Shown: positions 34,861-44,293 of the stretch, one piece after another | Layout: every line of letters starts with the position of its first letter | Numbering within the stretch: the stretch's first letter is position 1 | Assembly: GCA_025210775.1 (NCBI GenBank) | Contig: JAOARB010000020.1 | Span: 175,028-239,027 of the forward strand | Source of the DNA: Prolixibacteraceae bacterium | Lineage (GTDB): Bacteria > Bacteroidota > Bacteroidia > Bacteroidales > Prolixibacteraceae | Length of the DNA: 64,000 nt | Direction of reading: 5' to 3' | Made by a program: the position numbers and the translations under genes | Notes under the pieces: model-generated | Databases searched by the model: none | What the model was told of the DNA's origin: nothing | Seen by the model: only the letters and a program-made list of their open reading frames with translations

Positions 34861-36531
34861 TTATTTTATTACTTTAAAGTGATCTCCAGTCTCCTTAACT
34901 ACACGACGATAGAAATCTTTTGAGTAACCAGGATGATTTGGTGAAGCAGGCATTCCATCTTTTGTTCTAAGGAATTTGCCATTTTTCTCTTTTTTCACAT
35001 TTCCATCAAGATATTTGATCATTAGATAATGTCCTAATTCTCTCCAATCTTCGGTCATCTTTTCAGCTCTCATAGAAGAATAATCAGAAAGATATTTCTT
35101 AGCTAACTCTTTGTTACCTGCATCCCACAAAGATTTTGCAGCACTTTCAACAGCAGGAGCCAATGCTAAAGCTTCTAATTCAATTTTATTCTGAACTTTC
35201 TGTAGGTCAACAATCATATCGCTATAACGGCTATAACAGAAGTTTGTCACACTGTTAAATACCCAGAATGCAGAAGTTGAAGACCATGTAAGTAAGTCTC
35301 CATTACCAACTTTAAAACATTCAGGAATTTCTTCTATATTACAATAGATAGGAGTATAACAAGTAGAATAAGTATCATCCATTCCAAACCAAAATACACC
35401 ACCAATAGCAGCAGGCATATCAGCACGAGCTTGGGCTACAAATGAGAAAGCAGTTTGTTGTGTTGAAGTAGCACGCTCATTACAATATTGAACAGAATCA
35501 ACTTCCCATGTTAAACCTCTCCATCTATATGGTAGTTTATAAGGTCCTGCTCCAACATCTTTAGTCATATCTAATGCAGTTCCTTCATAATGGTCTCTCA
35601 TAAGATCCATTACATCTTTAACAGAAAGCTTTTTAGATGGCTTAACCCATAAAGGGAAACGATTTGTAGCAACACCATTTTTATTATATTTCACTTTACC
35701 TAACGCATAGTTTTCATATTTTTTCATATCTGGATTGATACGATTGAAAGCAGACCAAACGCGAGCATCACAGAAACGAGCAGCACCAAAGTCTACAGGA
35801 GCATACACATCTGAGAAACTAAAATCTTTATTTTTACCTTTGAAGAAACCTTTTTCTCTCGCAAAAGAGATAACATCTTTTGAATAAAGACAATTATCTG
35901 GATCATTTAAAGGGAAAGTAGTGATACGAGCTTGATTAGCATGGCCTGAAACATATCCTTCAGGTACTTTTCTTGCAACCCATACAGCTCCTTTTTCACC
36001 TTCACCTTTTCCAATTACTTCCATGATCCAAACTTCATTACCATCAGCAATAGAGAAAGACTCTCCTGAACTATAATAACCATATTTATTCATTAGGTCA
36101 TCCATTGTCTTGATCGCTTCTCGTGCTGTTTTTGCTCTTTGAAGTGTAATATATATTAAACTACCATAATCAATAATCGCACCTGGCTGCTCATGTAACT
36201 CTTTTCGGCCACCGAAAGTAGTTTCACCTATTGCCAATTGATGTTCATTCATATTTCCAACCACCTGATATGTATGAGGCACCTGTGGTATCTGTCCAAG
36301 ATACTTTCCTGAATCCCAATCGTAAACATCTCTCATTGCACCAGCAACGTGATCTCCTGCAGGCCAGAAATATAATTCTCCATAAAGAGAATGCGAATCT
36401 GCAGCATATGTTACCATTGTAGAGCCATCCTTTGATGCCCCCTTAGTAATCAAAAAGTTGGTACATGCATGACTTGAAAACGAAGCCATCATGAAAATAC
36501 CAAGACAGAAAGTAAAAAGTCTTTTCAACAT
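34861..36531 (-). CDS. C69-family dipeptidase (N-terminal nucleophile hydrolase)
   Basis: A 556-residue secreted peptidase of family C69 (PepD-like). After a signal peptide (residues 1-22) the chain begins CTNFLITKGASKDGS, where Cys23 is the predicted catalytic N-terminal nucleophile exposed by signal cleavage. Other family segments are VTYAADSHSLYGELYFWPAG, GNMNEHQLAIGETTFGGR, SGESFSIADGNEVWIMEV and ADMPAAIGGVFWFGMDD. The same Cys could also be read as a lipidation site, but the S-H-A-C context is a poor lipobox. It probably degrades dipeptides in the periplasm or outside. It lies downstream of the M23 peptidase gene with an 82-nt gap. Confidence 0.9.
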   Translation of the reverse strand: MLKRLFTFCLGIFMMASFSSHACTNFLITKGASKDGSTMVTYAADSHSLYGELYFWPAGDHVAGAMRDVYDWDSGKYLGQIPQVPHTYQVVGNMNEHQLAIGETTFGGRKELHEQPGAIIDYGSLIYITLQRAKTAREAIKTMDDLMNKYGYYSSGESFSIADGNEVWIMEVIGKGEGEKGAVWVARKVPEGYVSGHANQARITTFPLNDPDNCLYSKDVISFAREKGFFKGKNKDFSFSDVYAPVDFGAARFCDARVWSAFNRINPDMKKYENYALGKVKYNKNGVATNRFPLWVKPSKKLSVKDVMDLMRDHYEGTALDMTKDVGAGPYKLPYRWRGLTWEVDSVQYCNERATSTQQTAFSFVAQARADMPAAIGGVFWFGMDDTYSTCYTPIYCNIEEIPECFKVGNGDLLTWSSTSAFWVFNSVTNFCYSRYSDMIVDLQKVQNKIELEALALAPAVESAAKSLWDAGNKELAKKYLSDYSSMRAEKMTEDWRELGHYLMIKYLDGNVKKEKNGKFLRTKDGMPASPNHPGYSKDFYRRVVKETGDHFKVIK

Positions 36532-36613
36532 TGCTTTTTTATTTTACGTAATTAATATTGATTTATATTATCGGATTATTCAAAATAAACTAAAAAATAC
36601 GAACAATTACCTG

Positions 36614-38491
36614 CTAAAAGACAAATGATCCTTTAAATTCTTTATAATTTCCTCTATTATCTTTTACCTTAAGTTTAAGGTAATGTACTTTCCCCGCAGA
36701 AATACGAGTTGGATCAACCTTATACTCCAACAATCTATTTTTACCATCATATGTGAATAGAGCATATTTTCCATCAATTTCTCCTCGATAATAACCGATG
36801 CCTGTTTCTAAATCTTTAATAACAAAACGTAATCCTTGATTTTTACGTACCTTCTGTTTTGTTCTTTTAAGCGTTAGAGAACGAATCATTGGAGGAATAG
36901 TATCAATATTAATAGTAAATTTACCCAATGAGCGAGTCTTAAATGTTGCCCAATCCTTATTGATTTTTCCTCCTGCATAATAAAATTTCTTTCCGTTAGA
37001 TGAAACCTTAGCAACATAAGCTTTGGAAATAAGAGATGAAGGTATCTCTCCAATCTTAAAAGTGATGGTCGCATTTCTATGTAATGCAATATCTTGAGGG
37101 AAGAAAGAGTAAATTGGAGACCATTTTGCAGAAGGAGAGGAAGATACAATCCCCTTAAAGACAGTATTTTGATACAAAGAACGACCATCAATCTTAAAAG
37201 TAAACCACTGGTCATGGAAATAGTGTGAAGAATTATATTGAAGAGGTTCTTCTACTTTTGATTCCAACAGGCTGTAATATGGCTTATGGTCATTCTCTTT
37301 AGTAGAATTAATCTCTTCTTCAGAACTACCTTTCTCATATCCGCCTTCCTCTGTATAACTGAGTCCCCAATTGATTGGTTCTATCGGACGAAGCATTAGG
37401 TTATCTGTTTTTGCCTGAATAATCTCGTTTGTATAATCCATATACCGAATGGAGAAACTTACAACAGATTTGTTTTTCCAACTATCTTCCACTCCTATCA
37501 TAAATTTAGACATAAAAGTTTGTTTATCAAGTTTCACGATAGGATTGTTTTTTGTCTTTCGATAAATCGACAACCTATTTCCTGGAAGTTTAAAAAAGCG
37601 TTGAACAACATGACCAGTATTCCATTTTATTGAATAATCAATATGGGCATTAATGTATCTAGACTCATAAAAATGAAAGCGATCGATCTCAAAGTTGAAT
37701 AATGTATCTTTCTTTTCTCCAAGGGAAATTAAATATGCTTTATTGATTCCACACTTTGACCAGCTACCAGAGATATAATCCATCACTTCCAAACCGAATC
37801 CAATTCTTCCGTCTGCATTAATTTTCTTATTATCTTTAATGGCATACCCATTCTTTGATGGAACTAAAGAAAAGTAAACAGGTTCCATTTGACCATTCAC
37901 ACAACTATTCTTATCCATTGGATATACATAAAGGCGCTTCATTAAAGGCTTTCGATTATCTTCAATTTTCAACCCTCTTGTTGCTGGATTTAAAGGTACT
38001 TGATTCGCAGTTTCCCTAATTTCATAGTGCAAATGTGGTCCACCAGAGCTCCCACTATTCCCAGAATAAGCAATAACTTCATCTTTTTTCACCGAGAAAA
38101 GTGTTTTGGGAGGAGTTAAATCTAACGCAAAAGACTCACGTTTGTATTGTTGCTTTTTTACCCACTTATCAATTCTAGGTGCATAACAACTTAAATGTCC
38201 ATAAACAGTAGTATAACCATTAGGATGATTTACATAAAGTGCATAACCGAATCCCCACGGAGAAACTTTAATTCTTGAAATATAACCATTATCAACAACA
38301 TGAACAGGGAGACCAATACGGCTATTGGTTTTGATATCAATTCCAGAGTGAAAATGATTGGATCTAAGTTCACCGAAACTGCCTGCTACTCGAATAGGAA
38401 TTTTAACAGGTGACACAAAATTATCAAACTGTGCAAAGGTTGATTTTGAAATTAAAAGCACTAAGAAGAAAAAGAAAGTAAATTGTTTCAT
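36614..38491 (-). CDS. M23-family metallopeptidase (LytM-type murein hydrolase-like)
   Basis: A 625-residue periplasmic or surface protein. Signal peptide residues 1-20 (cleavage after STFA). The LytM/lysostaphin domain occupies about residues 35-175. The Zn motifs are complete: HSGIDI gives the first His (about 48) and Asp (about 52), HLHYEI gives the last pair, and GYTTVYGHLS lies between. The remainder (180-625) is beta-rich without an assigned domain, perhaps Ig-like. The true start is the ATG at 38491; a TTG codon directly before it is unlikely to be used. It may trim peptidoglycan cross-links. It is divergent from the small coiled-coil/zapA operon, which also concerns the cell envelope. 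Confidence 0.88.
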   Translation of the reverse strand: MKQFTFFFFLVLLISKSTFAQFDNFVSPVKIPIRVAGSFGELRSNHFHSGIDIKTNSRIGLPVHVVDNGYISRIKVSPWGFGYALYVNHPNGYTTVYGHLSCYAPRIDKWVKKQQYKRESFALDLTPPKTLFSVKKDEVIAYSGNSGSSGGPHLHYEIRETANQVPLNPATRGLKIEDNRKPLMKRLYVYPMDKNSCVNGQMEPVYFSLVPSKNGYAIKDNKKINADGRIGFGLEVMDYISGSWSKCGINKAYLISLGEKKDTLFNFEIDRFHFYESRYINAHIDYSIKWNTGHVVQRFFKLPGNRLSIYRKTKNNPIVKLDKQTFMSKFMIGVEDSWKNKSVVSFSIRYMDYTNEIIQAKTDNLMLRPIEPINWGLSYTEEGGYEKGSSEEEINSTKENDHKPYYSLLESKVEEPLQYNSSHYFHDQWFTFKIDGRSLYQNTVFKGIVSSSPSAKWSPIYSFFPQDIALHRNATITFKIGEIPSSLISKAYVAKVSSNGKKFYYAGGKINKDWATFKTRSLGKFTINIDTIPPMIRSLTLKRTKQKVRKNQGLRFVIKDLETGIGYYRGEIDGKYALFTYDGKNRLLEYKVDPTRISAGKVHYLKLKVKDNRGNYKEFKGSFVF

Positions 38492-38588
38492 CAATTTTTG
38501 TTTTTTGAATCACCGAAATTAATAACTTTAAAAATCGAATTGAAATTGAAATGAAGGTTTTTTAATTTTTTCAATTTAATGAAAATGT

Positions 38589-38596
38589 TAATTTTG
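38589..38596 (+). promoter_or_regulatory. -7 element of the coiled-coil/zapA operon
   Basis: TAATTTTG matches TAnnTTTG 19 nt before the ATG at 38616. The -33 region is T-rich but lacks TTTG. Confidence 0.5.
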
Positions 38597-38615
38597 TGAA
38601 ACAAATTGAATAACA

Positions 38616-38909
38616 ATGACAGAGAAGGAGTCAAAGCTTTTACAAGATTTTGAAGAAAAGGTTCTTCAGTTAACCTCAATGTATAACCTTCTAGAGGAAA
38701 ATTACAAAAAGTTGGAAAATACCAACAGTGAACTTAAAAATCAAATTTCTGAACTTCAAGAAGAAAATGAGTCTATTAAAAAAGACTATCAAAATGCAAC
38801 AATGGCAATTGCACTTTCTGGAAGTCAAGAAGATAGTAGAATGACTAAAAATAAGATCAATCACTTGATCAAAGAAATAGACCAGTGTATTGCCATGCTA
38901 AGTAAATAA
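38616..38909 (+). CDS. Small coiled-coil protein upstream of zapA
   Basis: A 97-residue cytoplasmic protein that is almost wholly a charged coiled coil (residues about 5-60, heptads in EEKVLQLTSMYNLLEENYKK and ELKNQISELQEENESIKK), with a short C-terminal helical part (KINHLIKEIDQCIAML). Genes of this size and kind commonly precede zapA in Bacteroidota, so a divisome role similar in spirit to ZapB is possible, but sequence alone does not show it. The zapA gene follows after 21 nt. Confidence 0.8.
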   Translation: MTEKESKLLQDFEEKVLQLTSMYNLLEENYKKLENTNSELKNQISELQEENESIKKDYQNATMAIALSGSQEDSRMTKNKINHLIKEIDQCIAMLSK

Positions 38910-38930
38910 TCTGGGGTAATATTCATAAAA

Positions 38931-39230
38931 ATGGAAGATAAATTATCGATAAGCGTAAATATAGCTGAGAGAAGATTCCCTCTTAAAATTGAGCGTTCTG
39001 AAGAAGAAAAGATTCGACAAGCAGCAAAAATAATTAACGAAAAAGTACTTCAGTATAAACAGCGTTTTGGGAAAGATGACTTTGATTCCTTAGCCATGAC
39101 GTCTCTTCAGTATGTAGTGGAAATGCTCATTCTAAAAGACCATCAAGACTTATCTCCATTTGTAGAAAAAATTGAAGACTTAAATGATCAACTAGAAACT
39201 TTTTTTGATAAAAAAAAGGTCAAAGAATAA
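38931..39230 (+). CDS. zapA: Cell division protein ZapA
   Basis: A 99-residue protein matching ZapA, which binds FtsZ and bundles protofilaments at the division site. Visible are the N-terminal strand part LSISVNIAERRFPLKIERSE, the turn EEKIRQAAKIINEKV, and a C-terminal helix ending in a charged coiled coil. It sits in the zapA-rny order often seen in Bacteroidota. I see no 6S RNA in the 143 nt before rny. Confidence 0.82.
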   Translation: MEDKLSISVNIAERRFPLKIERSEEEKIRQAAKIINEKVLQYKQRFGKDDFDSLAMTSLQYVVEMLILKDHQDLSPFVEKIEDLNDQLETFFDKKKVKE

Positions 39231-39267
39231 GTTCTTTTGATCAAAAAGTATTATATTAAGATGCGTT

Positions 39268-39275
39268 TATTTTTG
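39268..39275 (+). promoter_or_regulatory. -7 element upstream of rny
   Basis: TATTTTTG matches TAnnTTTG; the implied leader to the ATG at 39374 is about 90 nt. No TTTG at the right -33 spacing. Confidence 0.4.
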
Positions 39276-39373
39276 AATTGACAAGAAAATCAAGTTACTA
39301 AATATCAATAGCTTTACTCTTTTCATCAACTCAAGAAGAAACCAAAAAAACACGTAATTAGTAGAAAAGTAAT

Positions 39374-40930
39374 ATGATTATTGAAATTATTATAGGATTA
39401 GGAGGAGCGTTATTAGGTACTGGAGTGTCCTACTACATGTGGGATTCGGCACTTAAGAAGAAACGCGAGTCTATGATCAAAGATGCTGAGAATCAATCTA
39501 AAGTTATCAAAGAAAAGAAGATTCTTCAAGCAAAAGAGCGTTTCATTCAGTTAAAATCGGAACACGACAAGCAGGTTAATGAAAGAAACCAAAAAATTGC
39601 AGTCTCTGAAAATCGTTTGAAACAAAAAGAATCTACCGTTAATCAACGTAAAGATGAACTTAATCGTAAAGTTCGTGAGTTTGACAATGAAAAGAAAAAG
39701 ATTGATGCTATTAGAGAAAATCTAAATCGTCAACTAGAAGTCGTTGAACAACAGCAAGATGAACTTGAAAAGACACATCGTAAGCAAGTTGAAAAACTTG
39801 AAGTAATCTCTGCTCTTTCAGCAGAAGAAGCAAAAGCACAACTTGTTGAATCCATGAAAAATGAAGCTAAGACAGAAGCAATGTCTTATGTTCAGGAAAT
39901 TATGGATGATGCGAAGATGAATGCAAACAGAGAAGCGAAAAAAGTAGTTATTAAAGCAATTCAACGTGTTGCAACAGAAACAGCTATTGAAAACTCTGTA
40001 ACGATCTTCCATATTGAGAATGATGAGATCAAAGGACGTATTATTGGTCGTGAAGGACGTAATATTCGTGCTCTAGAAGCATCAACTGGTGTAGAGATTA
40101 TTGTTGATGATACTCCAGAAGCAATTGTTCTTTCTGCATTTGATCCAGTTCGAAGAGAAATTGCTAGACTTGCACTTCACCAATTAGTAACAGATGGACG
40201 AATTCACCCAGCTCGTATTGAAGAGGTAGTTAATAAAGTTAAACAACAAATTGAAGAAGAAATTATTGAAACTGGAAAACGCACAACCATTGACTTAGGT
40301 ATTCATGGTATGCACCCAGAGTTAATTAGAATGATTGGTAAGATGAAATATCGTTCATCTTATGGTCAGAATCTACTTCAACACTCAAGAGAAACTGCAA
40401 ACCTATGTGCAATCATGGCTGCAGAACTTGGACTTAATCCTAAAAAAGCAAAACGTGCAGGTCTGCTTCATGATATTGGTAAAGTACCTGATGAAGAGCC
40501 AGAATTACCACATGCAATCTTAGGAATGAAGCTTGCTGAAAAATATAAAGAAAAAGCAGATGTATGCAATGCCATTGGATCTCACCATGACGAAGTAGAG
40601 ATGCAAAGTCTGATAGCTCCAATTGTACAAGCATGTGATGCTATTTCAGGAGCAAGACCAGGAGCAAGAAGAGAAGCTGTTGAAGCTTATATTAAAAGAC
40701 TAAAAGATTTAGAGCAAATGGCATTATCATATCCAGGTGTACTAAAAACTTATGCAATACAAGCAGGTCGTGAATTAAGAGTTATTGTCGGAAGTGAGAA
40801 AATCACTGATGAAGATTCTGAAAAATTATCATACGATATTGCTAAGAAAATTCAAGATGAGATGACTTATCCTGGACAAGTAAAAATTACGGTAATTAGA
40901 GAAACAAGAGCAATCAATTACGCTAAATAA
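39374..40930 (+). CDS. rny: Ribonuclease Y
   Basis: A membrane-anchored endoribonuclease that starts mRNA decay. The 518 residues show an N-terminal TM helix (about 2-22, [20 protein letters not shown]), a long coiled coil (about 25-200), a KH domain ([18 protein letters not shown], about 214-285) and an HD phosphohydrolase domain with GLLHDIGK and AIGSHHDE. Length and order are canonical. A strong terminator follows at 40957-40988. Confidence 0.97.
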   Translation: MIIEIIIGLGGALLGTGVSYYMWDSALKKKRESMIKDAENQSKVIKEKKILQAKERFIQLKSEHDKQVNERNQKIAVSENRLKQKESTVNQRKDELNRKVREFDNEKKKIDAIRENLNRQLEVVEQQQDELEKTHRKQVEKLEVISALSAEEAKAQLVESMKNEAKTEAMSYVQEIMDDAKMNANREAKKVVIKAIQRVATETAIENSVTIFHIENDEIKGRIIGREGRNIRALEASTGVEIIVDDTPEAIVLSAFDPVRREIARLALHQLVTDGRIHPARIEEVVNKVKQQIEEEIIETGKRTTIDLGIHGMHPELIRMIGKMKYRSSYGQNLLQHSRETANLCAIMAAELGLNPKKAKRAGLLHDIGKVPDEEPELPHAILGMKLAEKYKEKADVCNAIGSHHDEVEMQSLIAPIVQACDAISGARPGARREAVEAYIKRLKDLEQMALSYPGVLKTYAIQAGRELRVIVGSEKITDEDSEKLSYDIAKKIQDEMTYPGQVKITVIRETRAINYAK

Positions 40931-40956
40931 TTTCTCGATTATTCCAACAAAATATA

Positions 40957-40990
40957 AAGAGGAAATCCAATAGGATTTCCTCTTTTTTAT
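40957..40990 (+). terminator. Rho-independent terminator after rny
   Basis: A perfect 12-bp stem AAGAGGAAATCC / GGATTTCCTCTT with AATA loop is followed by a T-run. Confidence 0.92.
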
Positions 40991-41158
40991 TTCTTACAAT
41001 ATACTTTGACTTACATTGACAAACAATGTTTATTCACGAATATATTCACACTCTATTTTCATTAAAAAAACTGAAATACTATAGGTACGCTACAGTGTTT
41101 TACAACACTTAATAATAAATGATAAGTAACAATCATTATGAAATATTCATATAAAGTA

Positions 41159-41166
41159 TATCTTTG
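41159..41166 (+). promoter_or_regulatory. -7 element of the mannose-1-phosphate guanylyltransferase gene
   Basis: TATCTTTG matches TAnnTTTG; the implied start near 41173 leaves a leader of about 20 nt to the ATG at 41194 and argues against the TTG at 41176 as start. Confidence 0.5.
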
Positions 41167-41193
41167 AGTTGAGTTTTGATATCACAAAAAAGT

Positions 41194-42264
41194 ATGGAAA
41201 ACAACTATTTAATTATTATGGCAGGAGGAATTGGCAGTAGATTCTGGCCAATGAGTACTTCTGAAACACCAAAACAATTTCTAGATATATTAGGTACTGG
41301 AAAAACAATGATCCAACAAACAGTTTCTAGAATTGAAGGGATAATTCCAAATGAAAACATATATATAGTTACGAGTTCACATTACAAGGAAATCATAAAA
41401 GAACAACTTCCATTTATGAAGGAAGATCAAATTCTTTTAGAACCTTGTATGAGAAATACAGCACCCTGTATTGCATACGCAAGCTACAAAATACATACAC
41501 GCTGTCCTAAAGCGAACATTGTAGTGGCACCATCTGATCACTTAATAACAGATGAAACAAAATTCCGAGAAAGCTTAACAAAAGGACTAAAATTCACTCA
41601 AGATCAAGATGTATTGTTGACGCTTGGAATTCATCCACACAGACCTGAAACGGGTTATGGTTATATAAAATCAACAGAAAAAGAAACTATTCTTAATAAA
41701 ATCTCTAAAGTAGAGGCATTTAAAGAAAAGCCTAATATTACAACAGCACAAGAATACCTAGAGGATGGAGGATACTTATGGAACTCAGGTATTTTTATAT
41801 GGAGTGCAAAAAGCATCATTACAGCTTTTAAACAACATCTTCCAAAGGTAGCAGAATTATTTGCATCAGGACATGATATTTACAACACATCAAAGGAGCA
41901 AGAGTTTATTGATGAAATATATCCAACATGTCAAAATATATCTATTGATTATGGCATACTTGAACATGCTGCAAATATATATGTTCTTGCATCAAAATTT
42001 GGATGGAGTGATCTTGGAACGTGGGGTAGTCTATGGGAAAAAAGGACTCGTGATAAAAAGGGAAATAGCGTTGTTGGTAACGGTGTTCACCTATTTGAGT
42101 GCAGCAACACCATTGTTACAGTACCAGAAGGAAGACCTGTAGTTCTTCAAGGACTAGACAACTACATTGTCGTTGAAGCCAATGGAGTATTGATGGTATG
42201 TAAAAAAGATGAAGAACAAAGAATCAAAGAGTTTAGAGAAAAAGTAATTTCCTCAAAAAGGTAA
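41194..42264 (+). CDS. manC: Mannose-1-phosphate guanylyltransferase
   Basis: A 356-residue cytoplasmic enzyme making GDP-mannose from GTP and mannose-1-phosphate for polysaccharide synthesis. The nucleotidyltransferase signature MAGGIGSRFWPMS is followed by TPKQFLDIL, the base-binding EPCMRNTAPCIAYA, VVAPSDHLI, FKEKP and LWNSGIFIW, all family motifs. The isomerase domain of bifunctional AlgA/ManC forms is absent, as in short bacteroidetal enzymes. The start is the ATG at 41194. The 3' end overlaps the converging acyltransferase gene by 12 nt. Confidence 0.93.
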   Translation: MENNYLIIMAGGIGSRFWPMSTSETPKQFLDILGTGKTMIQQTVSRIEGIIPNENIYIVTSSHYKEIIKEQLPFMKEDQILLEPCMRNTAPCIAYASYKIHTRCPKANIVVAPSDHLITDETKFRESLTKGLKFTQDQDVLLTLGIHPHRPETGYGYIKSTEKETILNKISKVEAFKEKPNITTAQEYLEDGGYLWNSGIFIWSAKSIITAFKQHLPKVAELFASGHDIYNTSKEQEFIDEIYPTCQNISIDYGILEHAANIYVLASKFGWSDLGTWGSLWEKRTRDKKGNSVVGNGVHLFECSNTIVTVPEGRPVVLQGLDNYIVVEANGVLMVCKKDEEQRIKEFREKVISSKR

Positions 42265-43227
42265 TTTCTTTTTTATACTAGACAAAAAATGAAATAAATA
42301 GTAACGACTCCAAGAGTTATATAGAACAATATGATAGTAGTTTCGTGGTTTAGCATTAAATTTTCTGAAACTACTTTCTATGTTTTCAATCATAGAACCT
42401 TCAAAATGAAATGTTTCAAACCTACCATTATATCTCTCTAACGCTTTCCAAATAAGATAAAAGTGTGCTCCACTATTACGACCAAGTTCACCACTTGCGC
42501 TGATCCAATAACACACTTCCTTTCCCCAAAAAAGGAAATATGCTACTGCATGTAATCGACTATCTTTATCTACAATTTTAACAATTTCACCTCTATCTTC
42601 TCTTTCAATCCATTTATGTAATTTCAATAGAATTTCATTTGAATATGGCATCTTTTTATTTTGTCTGATATAGGTTTGCTTAGACAATTTTATTACATCA
42701 TTGATGTCACCTCTTTCTAATAAATAATCCTCCTTATTCATCTTTCTAATACGATATCTGTACCATTTATTACTTATAGATGATGTATCATTATCCCAGG
42801 AACTAAAATCTATTTCATAGGTCTGTCTTGGATTAATCTTTGCATTAAGCCAAGTAAAAGGCAACCAGTAGTCAAAATTACGATGAAACGAAAGCTCAAT
42901 ACCATCAATTTCTAACGAAATAGTTTCCCATAAGAGTTTTATTATTTTCTTTTGTTTACTATAACCTCTTAGACCATCTATTTCATCACTCCATACTATC
43001 CCGCAAGAAGACGTTAACATAGGCATCCTAGCCACATTCCATCGTCCCAATGGAATACAGCATCCTGCAATAGGTTCATCATTATCATAGACTAAATAGA
43101 TATTAAAATGACCTTTCGTTGTAATATCTAGCCAAGATGAAGTCATAAAAATATCGCCTTGACGTGAATTATGGATAAAATTATCCCATATAGAAAAAGC
43201 TGAACTAGATATTTTTTGAATAATCAT
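42253..43227 (-). CDS. GNAT/FemAB-like acyltransferase of the polysaccharide region
   Basis: A 324-residue soluble protein resembling the BioF2-like/FemAB-related acetyltransferases found in exopolysaccharide loci. It has an N-terminal half with FMTSSWLDI and YLVYDNDEPIAGCCIPL, a basic WYRYRIRKMNKEDY linker, and a C-terminal GNAT-like part with LHAVAYFLFWGKEVCYWISAS, NSGAHFYLIWKALE and FHFEGSMIENIESSFRKF. These last segments match the typical SG...A..LL.W..I and DFEGS.. pattern. The acceptor is unknown; neighbours suggest acylation of a sugar nucleotide or glycan (inference). It converges on manC with a 12-nt overlap of the coding ends. Confidence 0.65.
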   Translation of the reverse strand: MIIQKISSSAFSIWDNFIHNSRQGDIFMTSSWLDITTKGHFNIYLVYDNDEPIAGCCIPLGRWNVARMPMLTSSCGIVWSDEIDGLRGYSKQKKIIKLLWETISLEIDGIELSFHRNFDYWLPFTWLNAKINPRQTYEIDFSSWDNDTSSISNKWYRYRIRKMNKEDYLLERGDINDVIKLSKQTYIRQNKKMPYSNEILLKLHKWIEREDRGEIVKIVDKDSRLHAVAYFLFWGKEVCYWISASGELGRNSGAHFYLIWKALERYNGRFETFHFEGSMIENIESSFRKFNAKPRNYYHIVLYNSWSRYYLFHFLSSIKKKLPF

Positions 43228-43410
43228 AAATAAACACTTATTTAATACTAAAAATGCCCAATACTAAATTAAAATTTTAATCAATTCTAAGAAAAAAACC
43301 AAGTAATCTAAAAGAATAATATAACATTTTTTAGAGTTATTAGACAGAATAAATCCATGATAATATCGTTATACCAAAGAACAATAAACAACCAACATCG
43401 CAAAATATTA

Positions 43411-44256
43411 ATGGAAGACATTACCGCATCTATAGTACTATACAACACCAATATACAAGAAGTTCACTCTATAACAAATACTTTACTAAAATCAGAAAGA
43501 TTTAAACACCTGTACATTATTGACAACTCACCTTCTCCTATATCTGAGTATTCCAAATCCCAAAAAGTAAGTTATATCTTTAATGGAAAAAATCTAGGTT
43601 ATGGAATAGCGCACAATATTGCAATAAAAAAAGCAATAAAAGAGAATTCTAAATATCATATTGTAATGAATACAGATATTGAATTTTCAACAAATGTTCT
43701 ACCATCAATTGCTCAATATATGGACACACATACTGATGTTGGCCAGATAATGCCTAAGGTTAGTTATAAAGACGGTAATACTCAATATTTGTGTAAATTA
43801 ATCCCAAATCCATTCGATCTCTTCGTTCGTAGATTCCTACCTTCAAATTTATTTAATGCAAGTAGAGATAAATTCATTCTAAAAGAATCCAATTATAATA
43901 GAATTATGAACATTCCTTGTTTGTCTGGATGTTTCATGTTTTTAAGAATTGATACACTAAAAGAAATAGGTCTTTTTGATGAACGATATTTCCTTTACAT
44001 GGAAGATTTTGATTTAACCAGAAGGATACACAATAAATATAAAACTATTTTCTATCCTCACTGTAAGATAGTTCATCATGAAAGGAAAGGGTCATATAAG
44101 AAACTTAAATTATTATTTTATCATGCAATAAATGCAATTAAATATTTTAATAAATGGGGATGGGTATTTGACAAAGAACGAAGTCCAATAAACAATAGTA
44201 TTACAAACAATTACATTTCACAGGAAAACGGATACAAAAAGATGACAACAAGATGA
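43411..44256 (+). CDS. Family 2 glycosyltransferase (rhamnosyltransferase-like)
   Basis: A 281-residue GT-A glycosyltransferase. Motifs: N-terminal ASIVLYNTNIQEV, the donor-binding FNGKNLGYGIAHNIAI, the metal-binding region VMNTDIEFS (NTD in place of DxD), then CLSGCFMFLR and FLYMEDFDLTRRI (the ED catalytic-base motif) and KIVHHERKGSYKK. This set is typical of GT2 enzymes adding rhamnose or related sugars in surface glycans. The ATG at 43411 is chosen over an upstream in-frame ATG at 43357 because the GT2 fold starts there. No promoter element was found upstream. Confidence 0.88.
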   Translation: MEDITASIVLYNTNIQEVHSITNTLLKSERFKHLYIIDNSPSPISEYSKSQKVSYIFNGKNLGYGIAHNIAIKKAIKENSKYHIVMNTDIEFSTNVLPSIAQYMDTHTDVGQIMPKVSYKDGNTQYLCKLIPNPFDLFVRRFLPSNLFNASRDKFILKESNYNRIMNIPCLSGCFMFLRIDTLKEIGLFDERYFLYMEDFDLTRRIHNKYKTIFYPHCKIVHHERKGSYKKLKLLFYHAINAIKYFNKWGWVFDKERSPINNSITNNYISQENGYKKMTTR

Positions 44257-44277
44257 ATTTTACATTAAATTCATCTT
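44250..44277. terminator. Hairpin between converging glycosyltransferase and epimerase genes
   Basis: A perfect 11-bp stem AAGATGAATTT / AAATTCATCTT includes the stop codon of the glycosyltransferase gene. There is no T-tract, so termination on either strand is uncertain. Confidence 0.4.
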
Positions 44278-44293
44278 GCCATCATTTCAATAA

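Noticed and set aside
39231..39373. Possible 6S RNA between zapA and rny
   Set aside because: Other bacteria carry ssrS near zapA, but the 143-nt gap is too short and shows no long closed hairpin with a central bubble.
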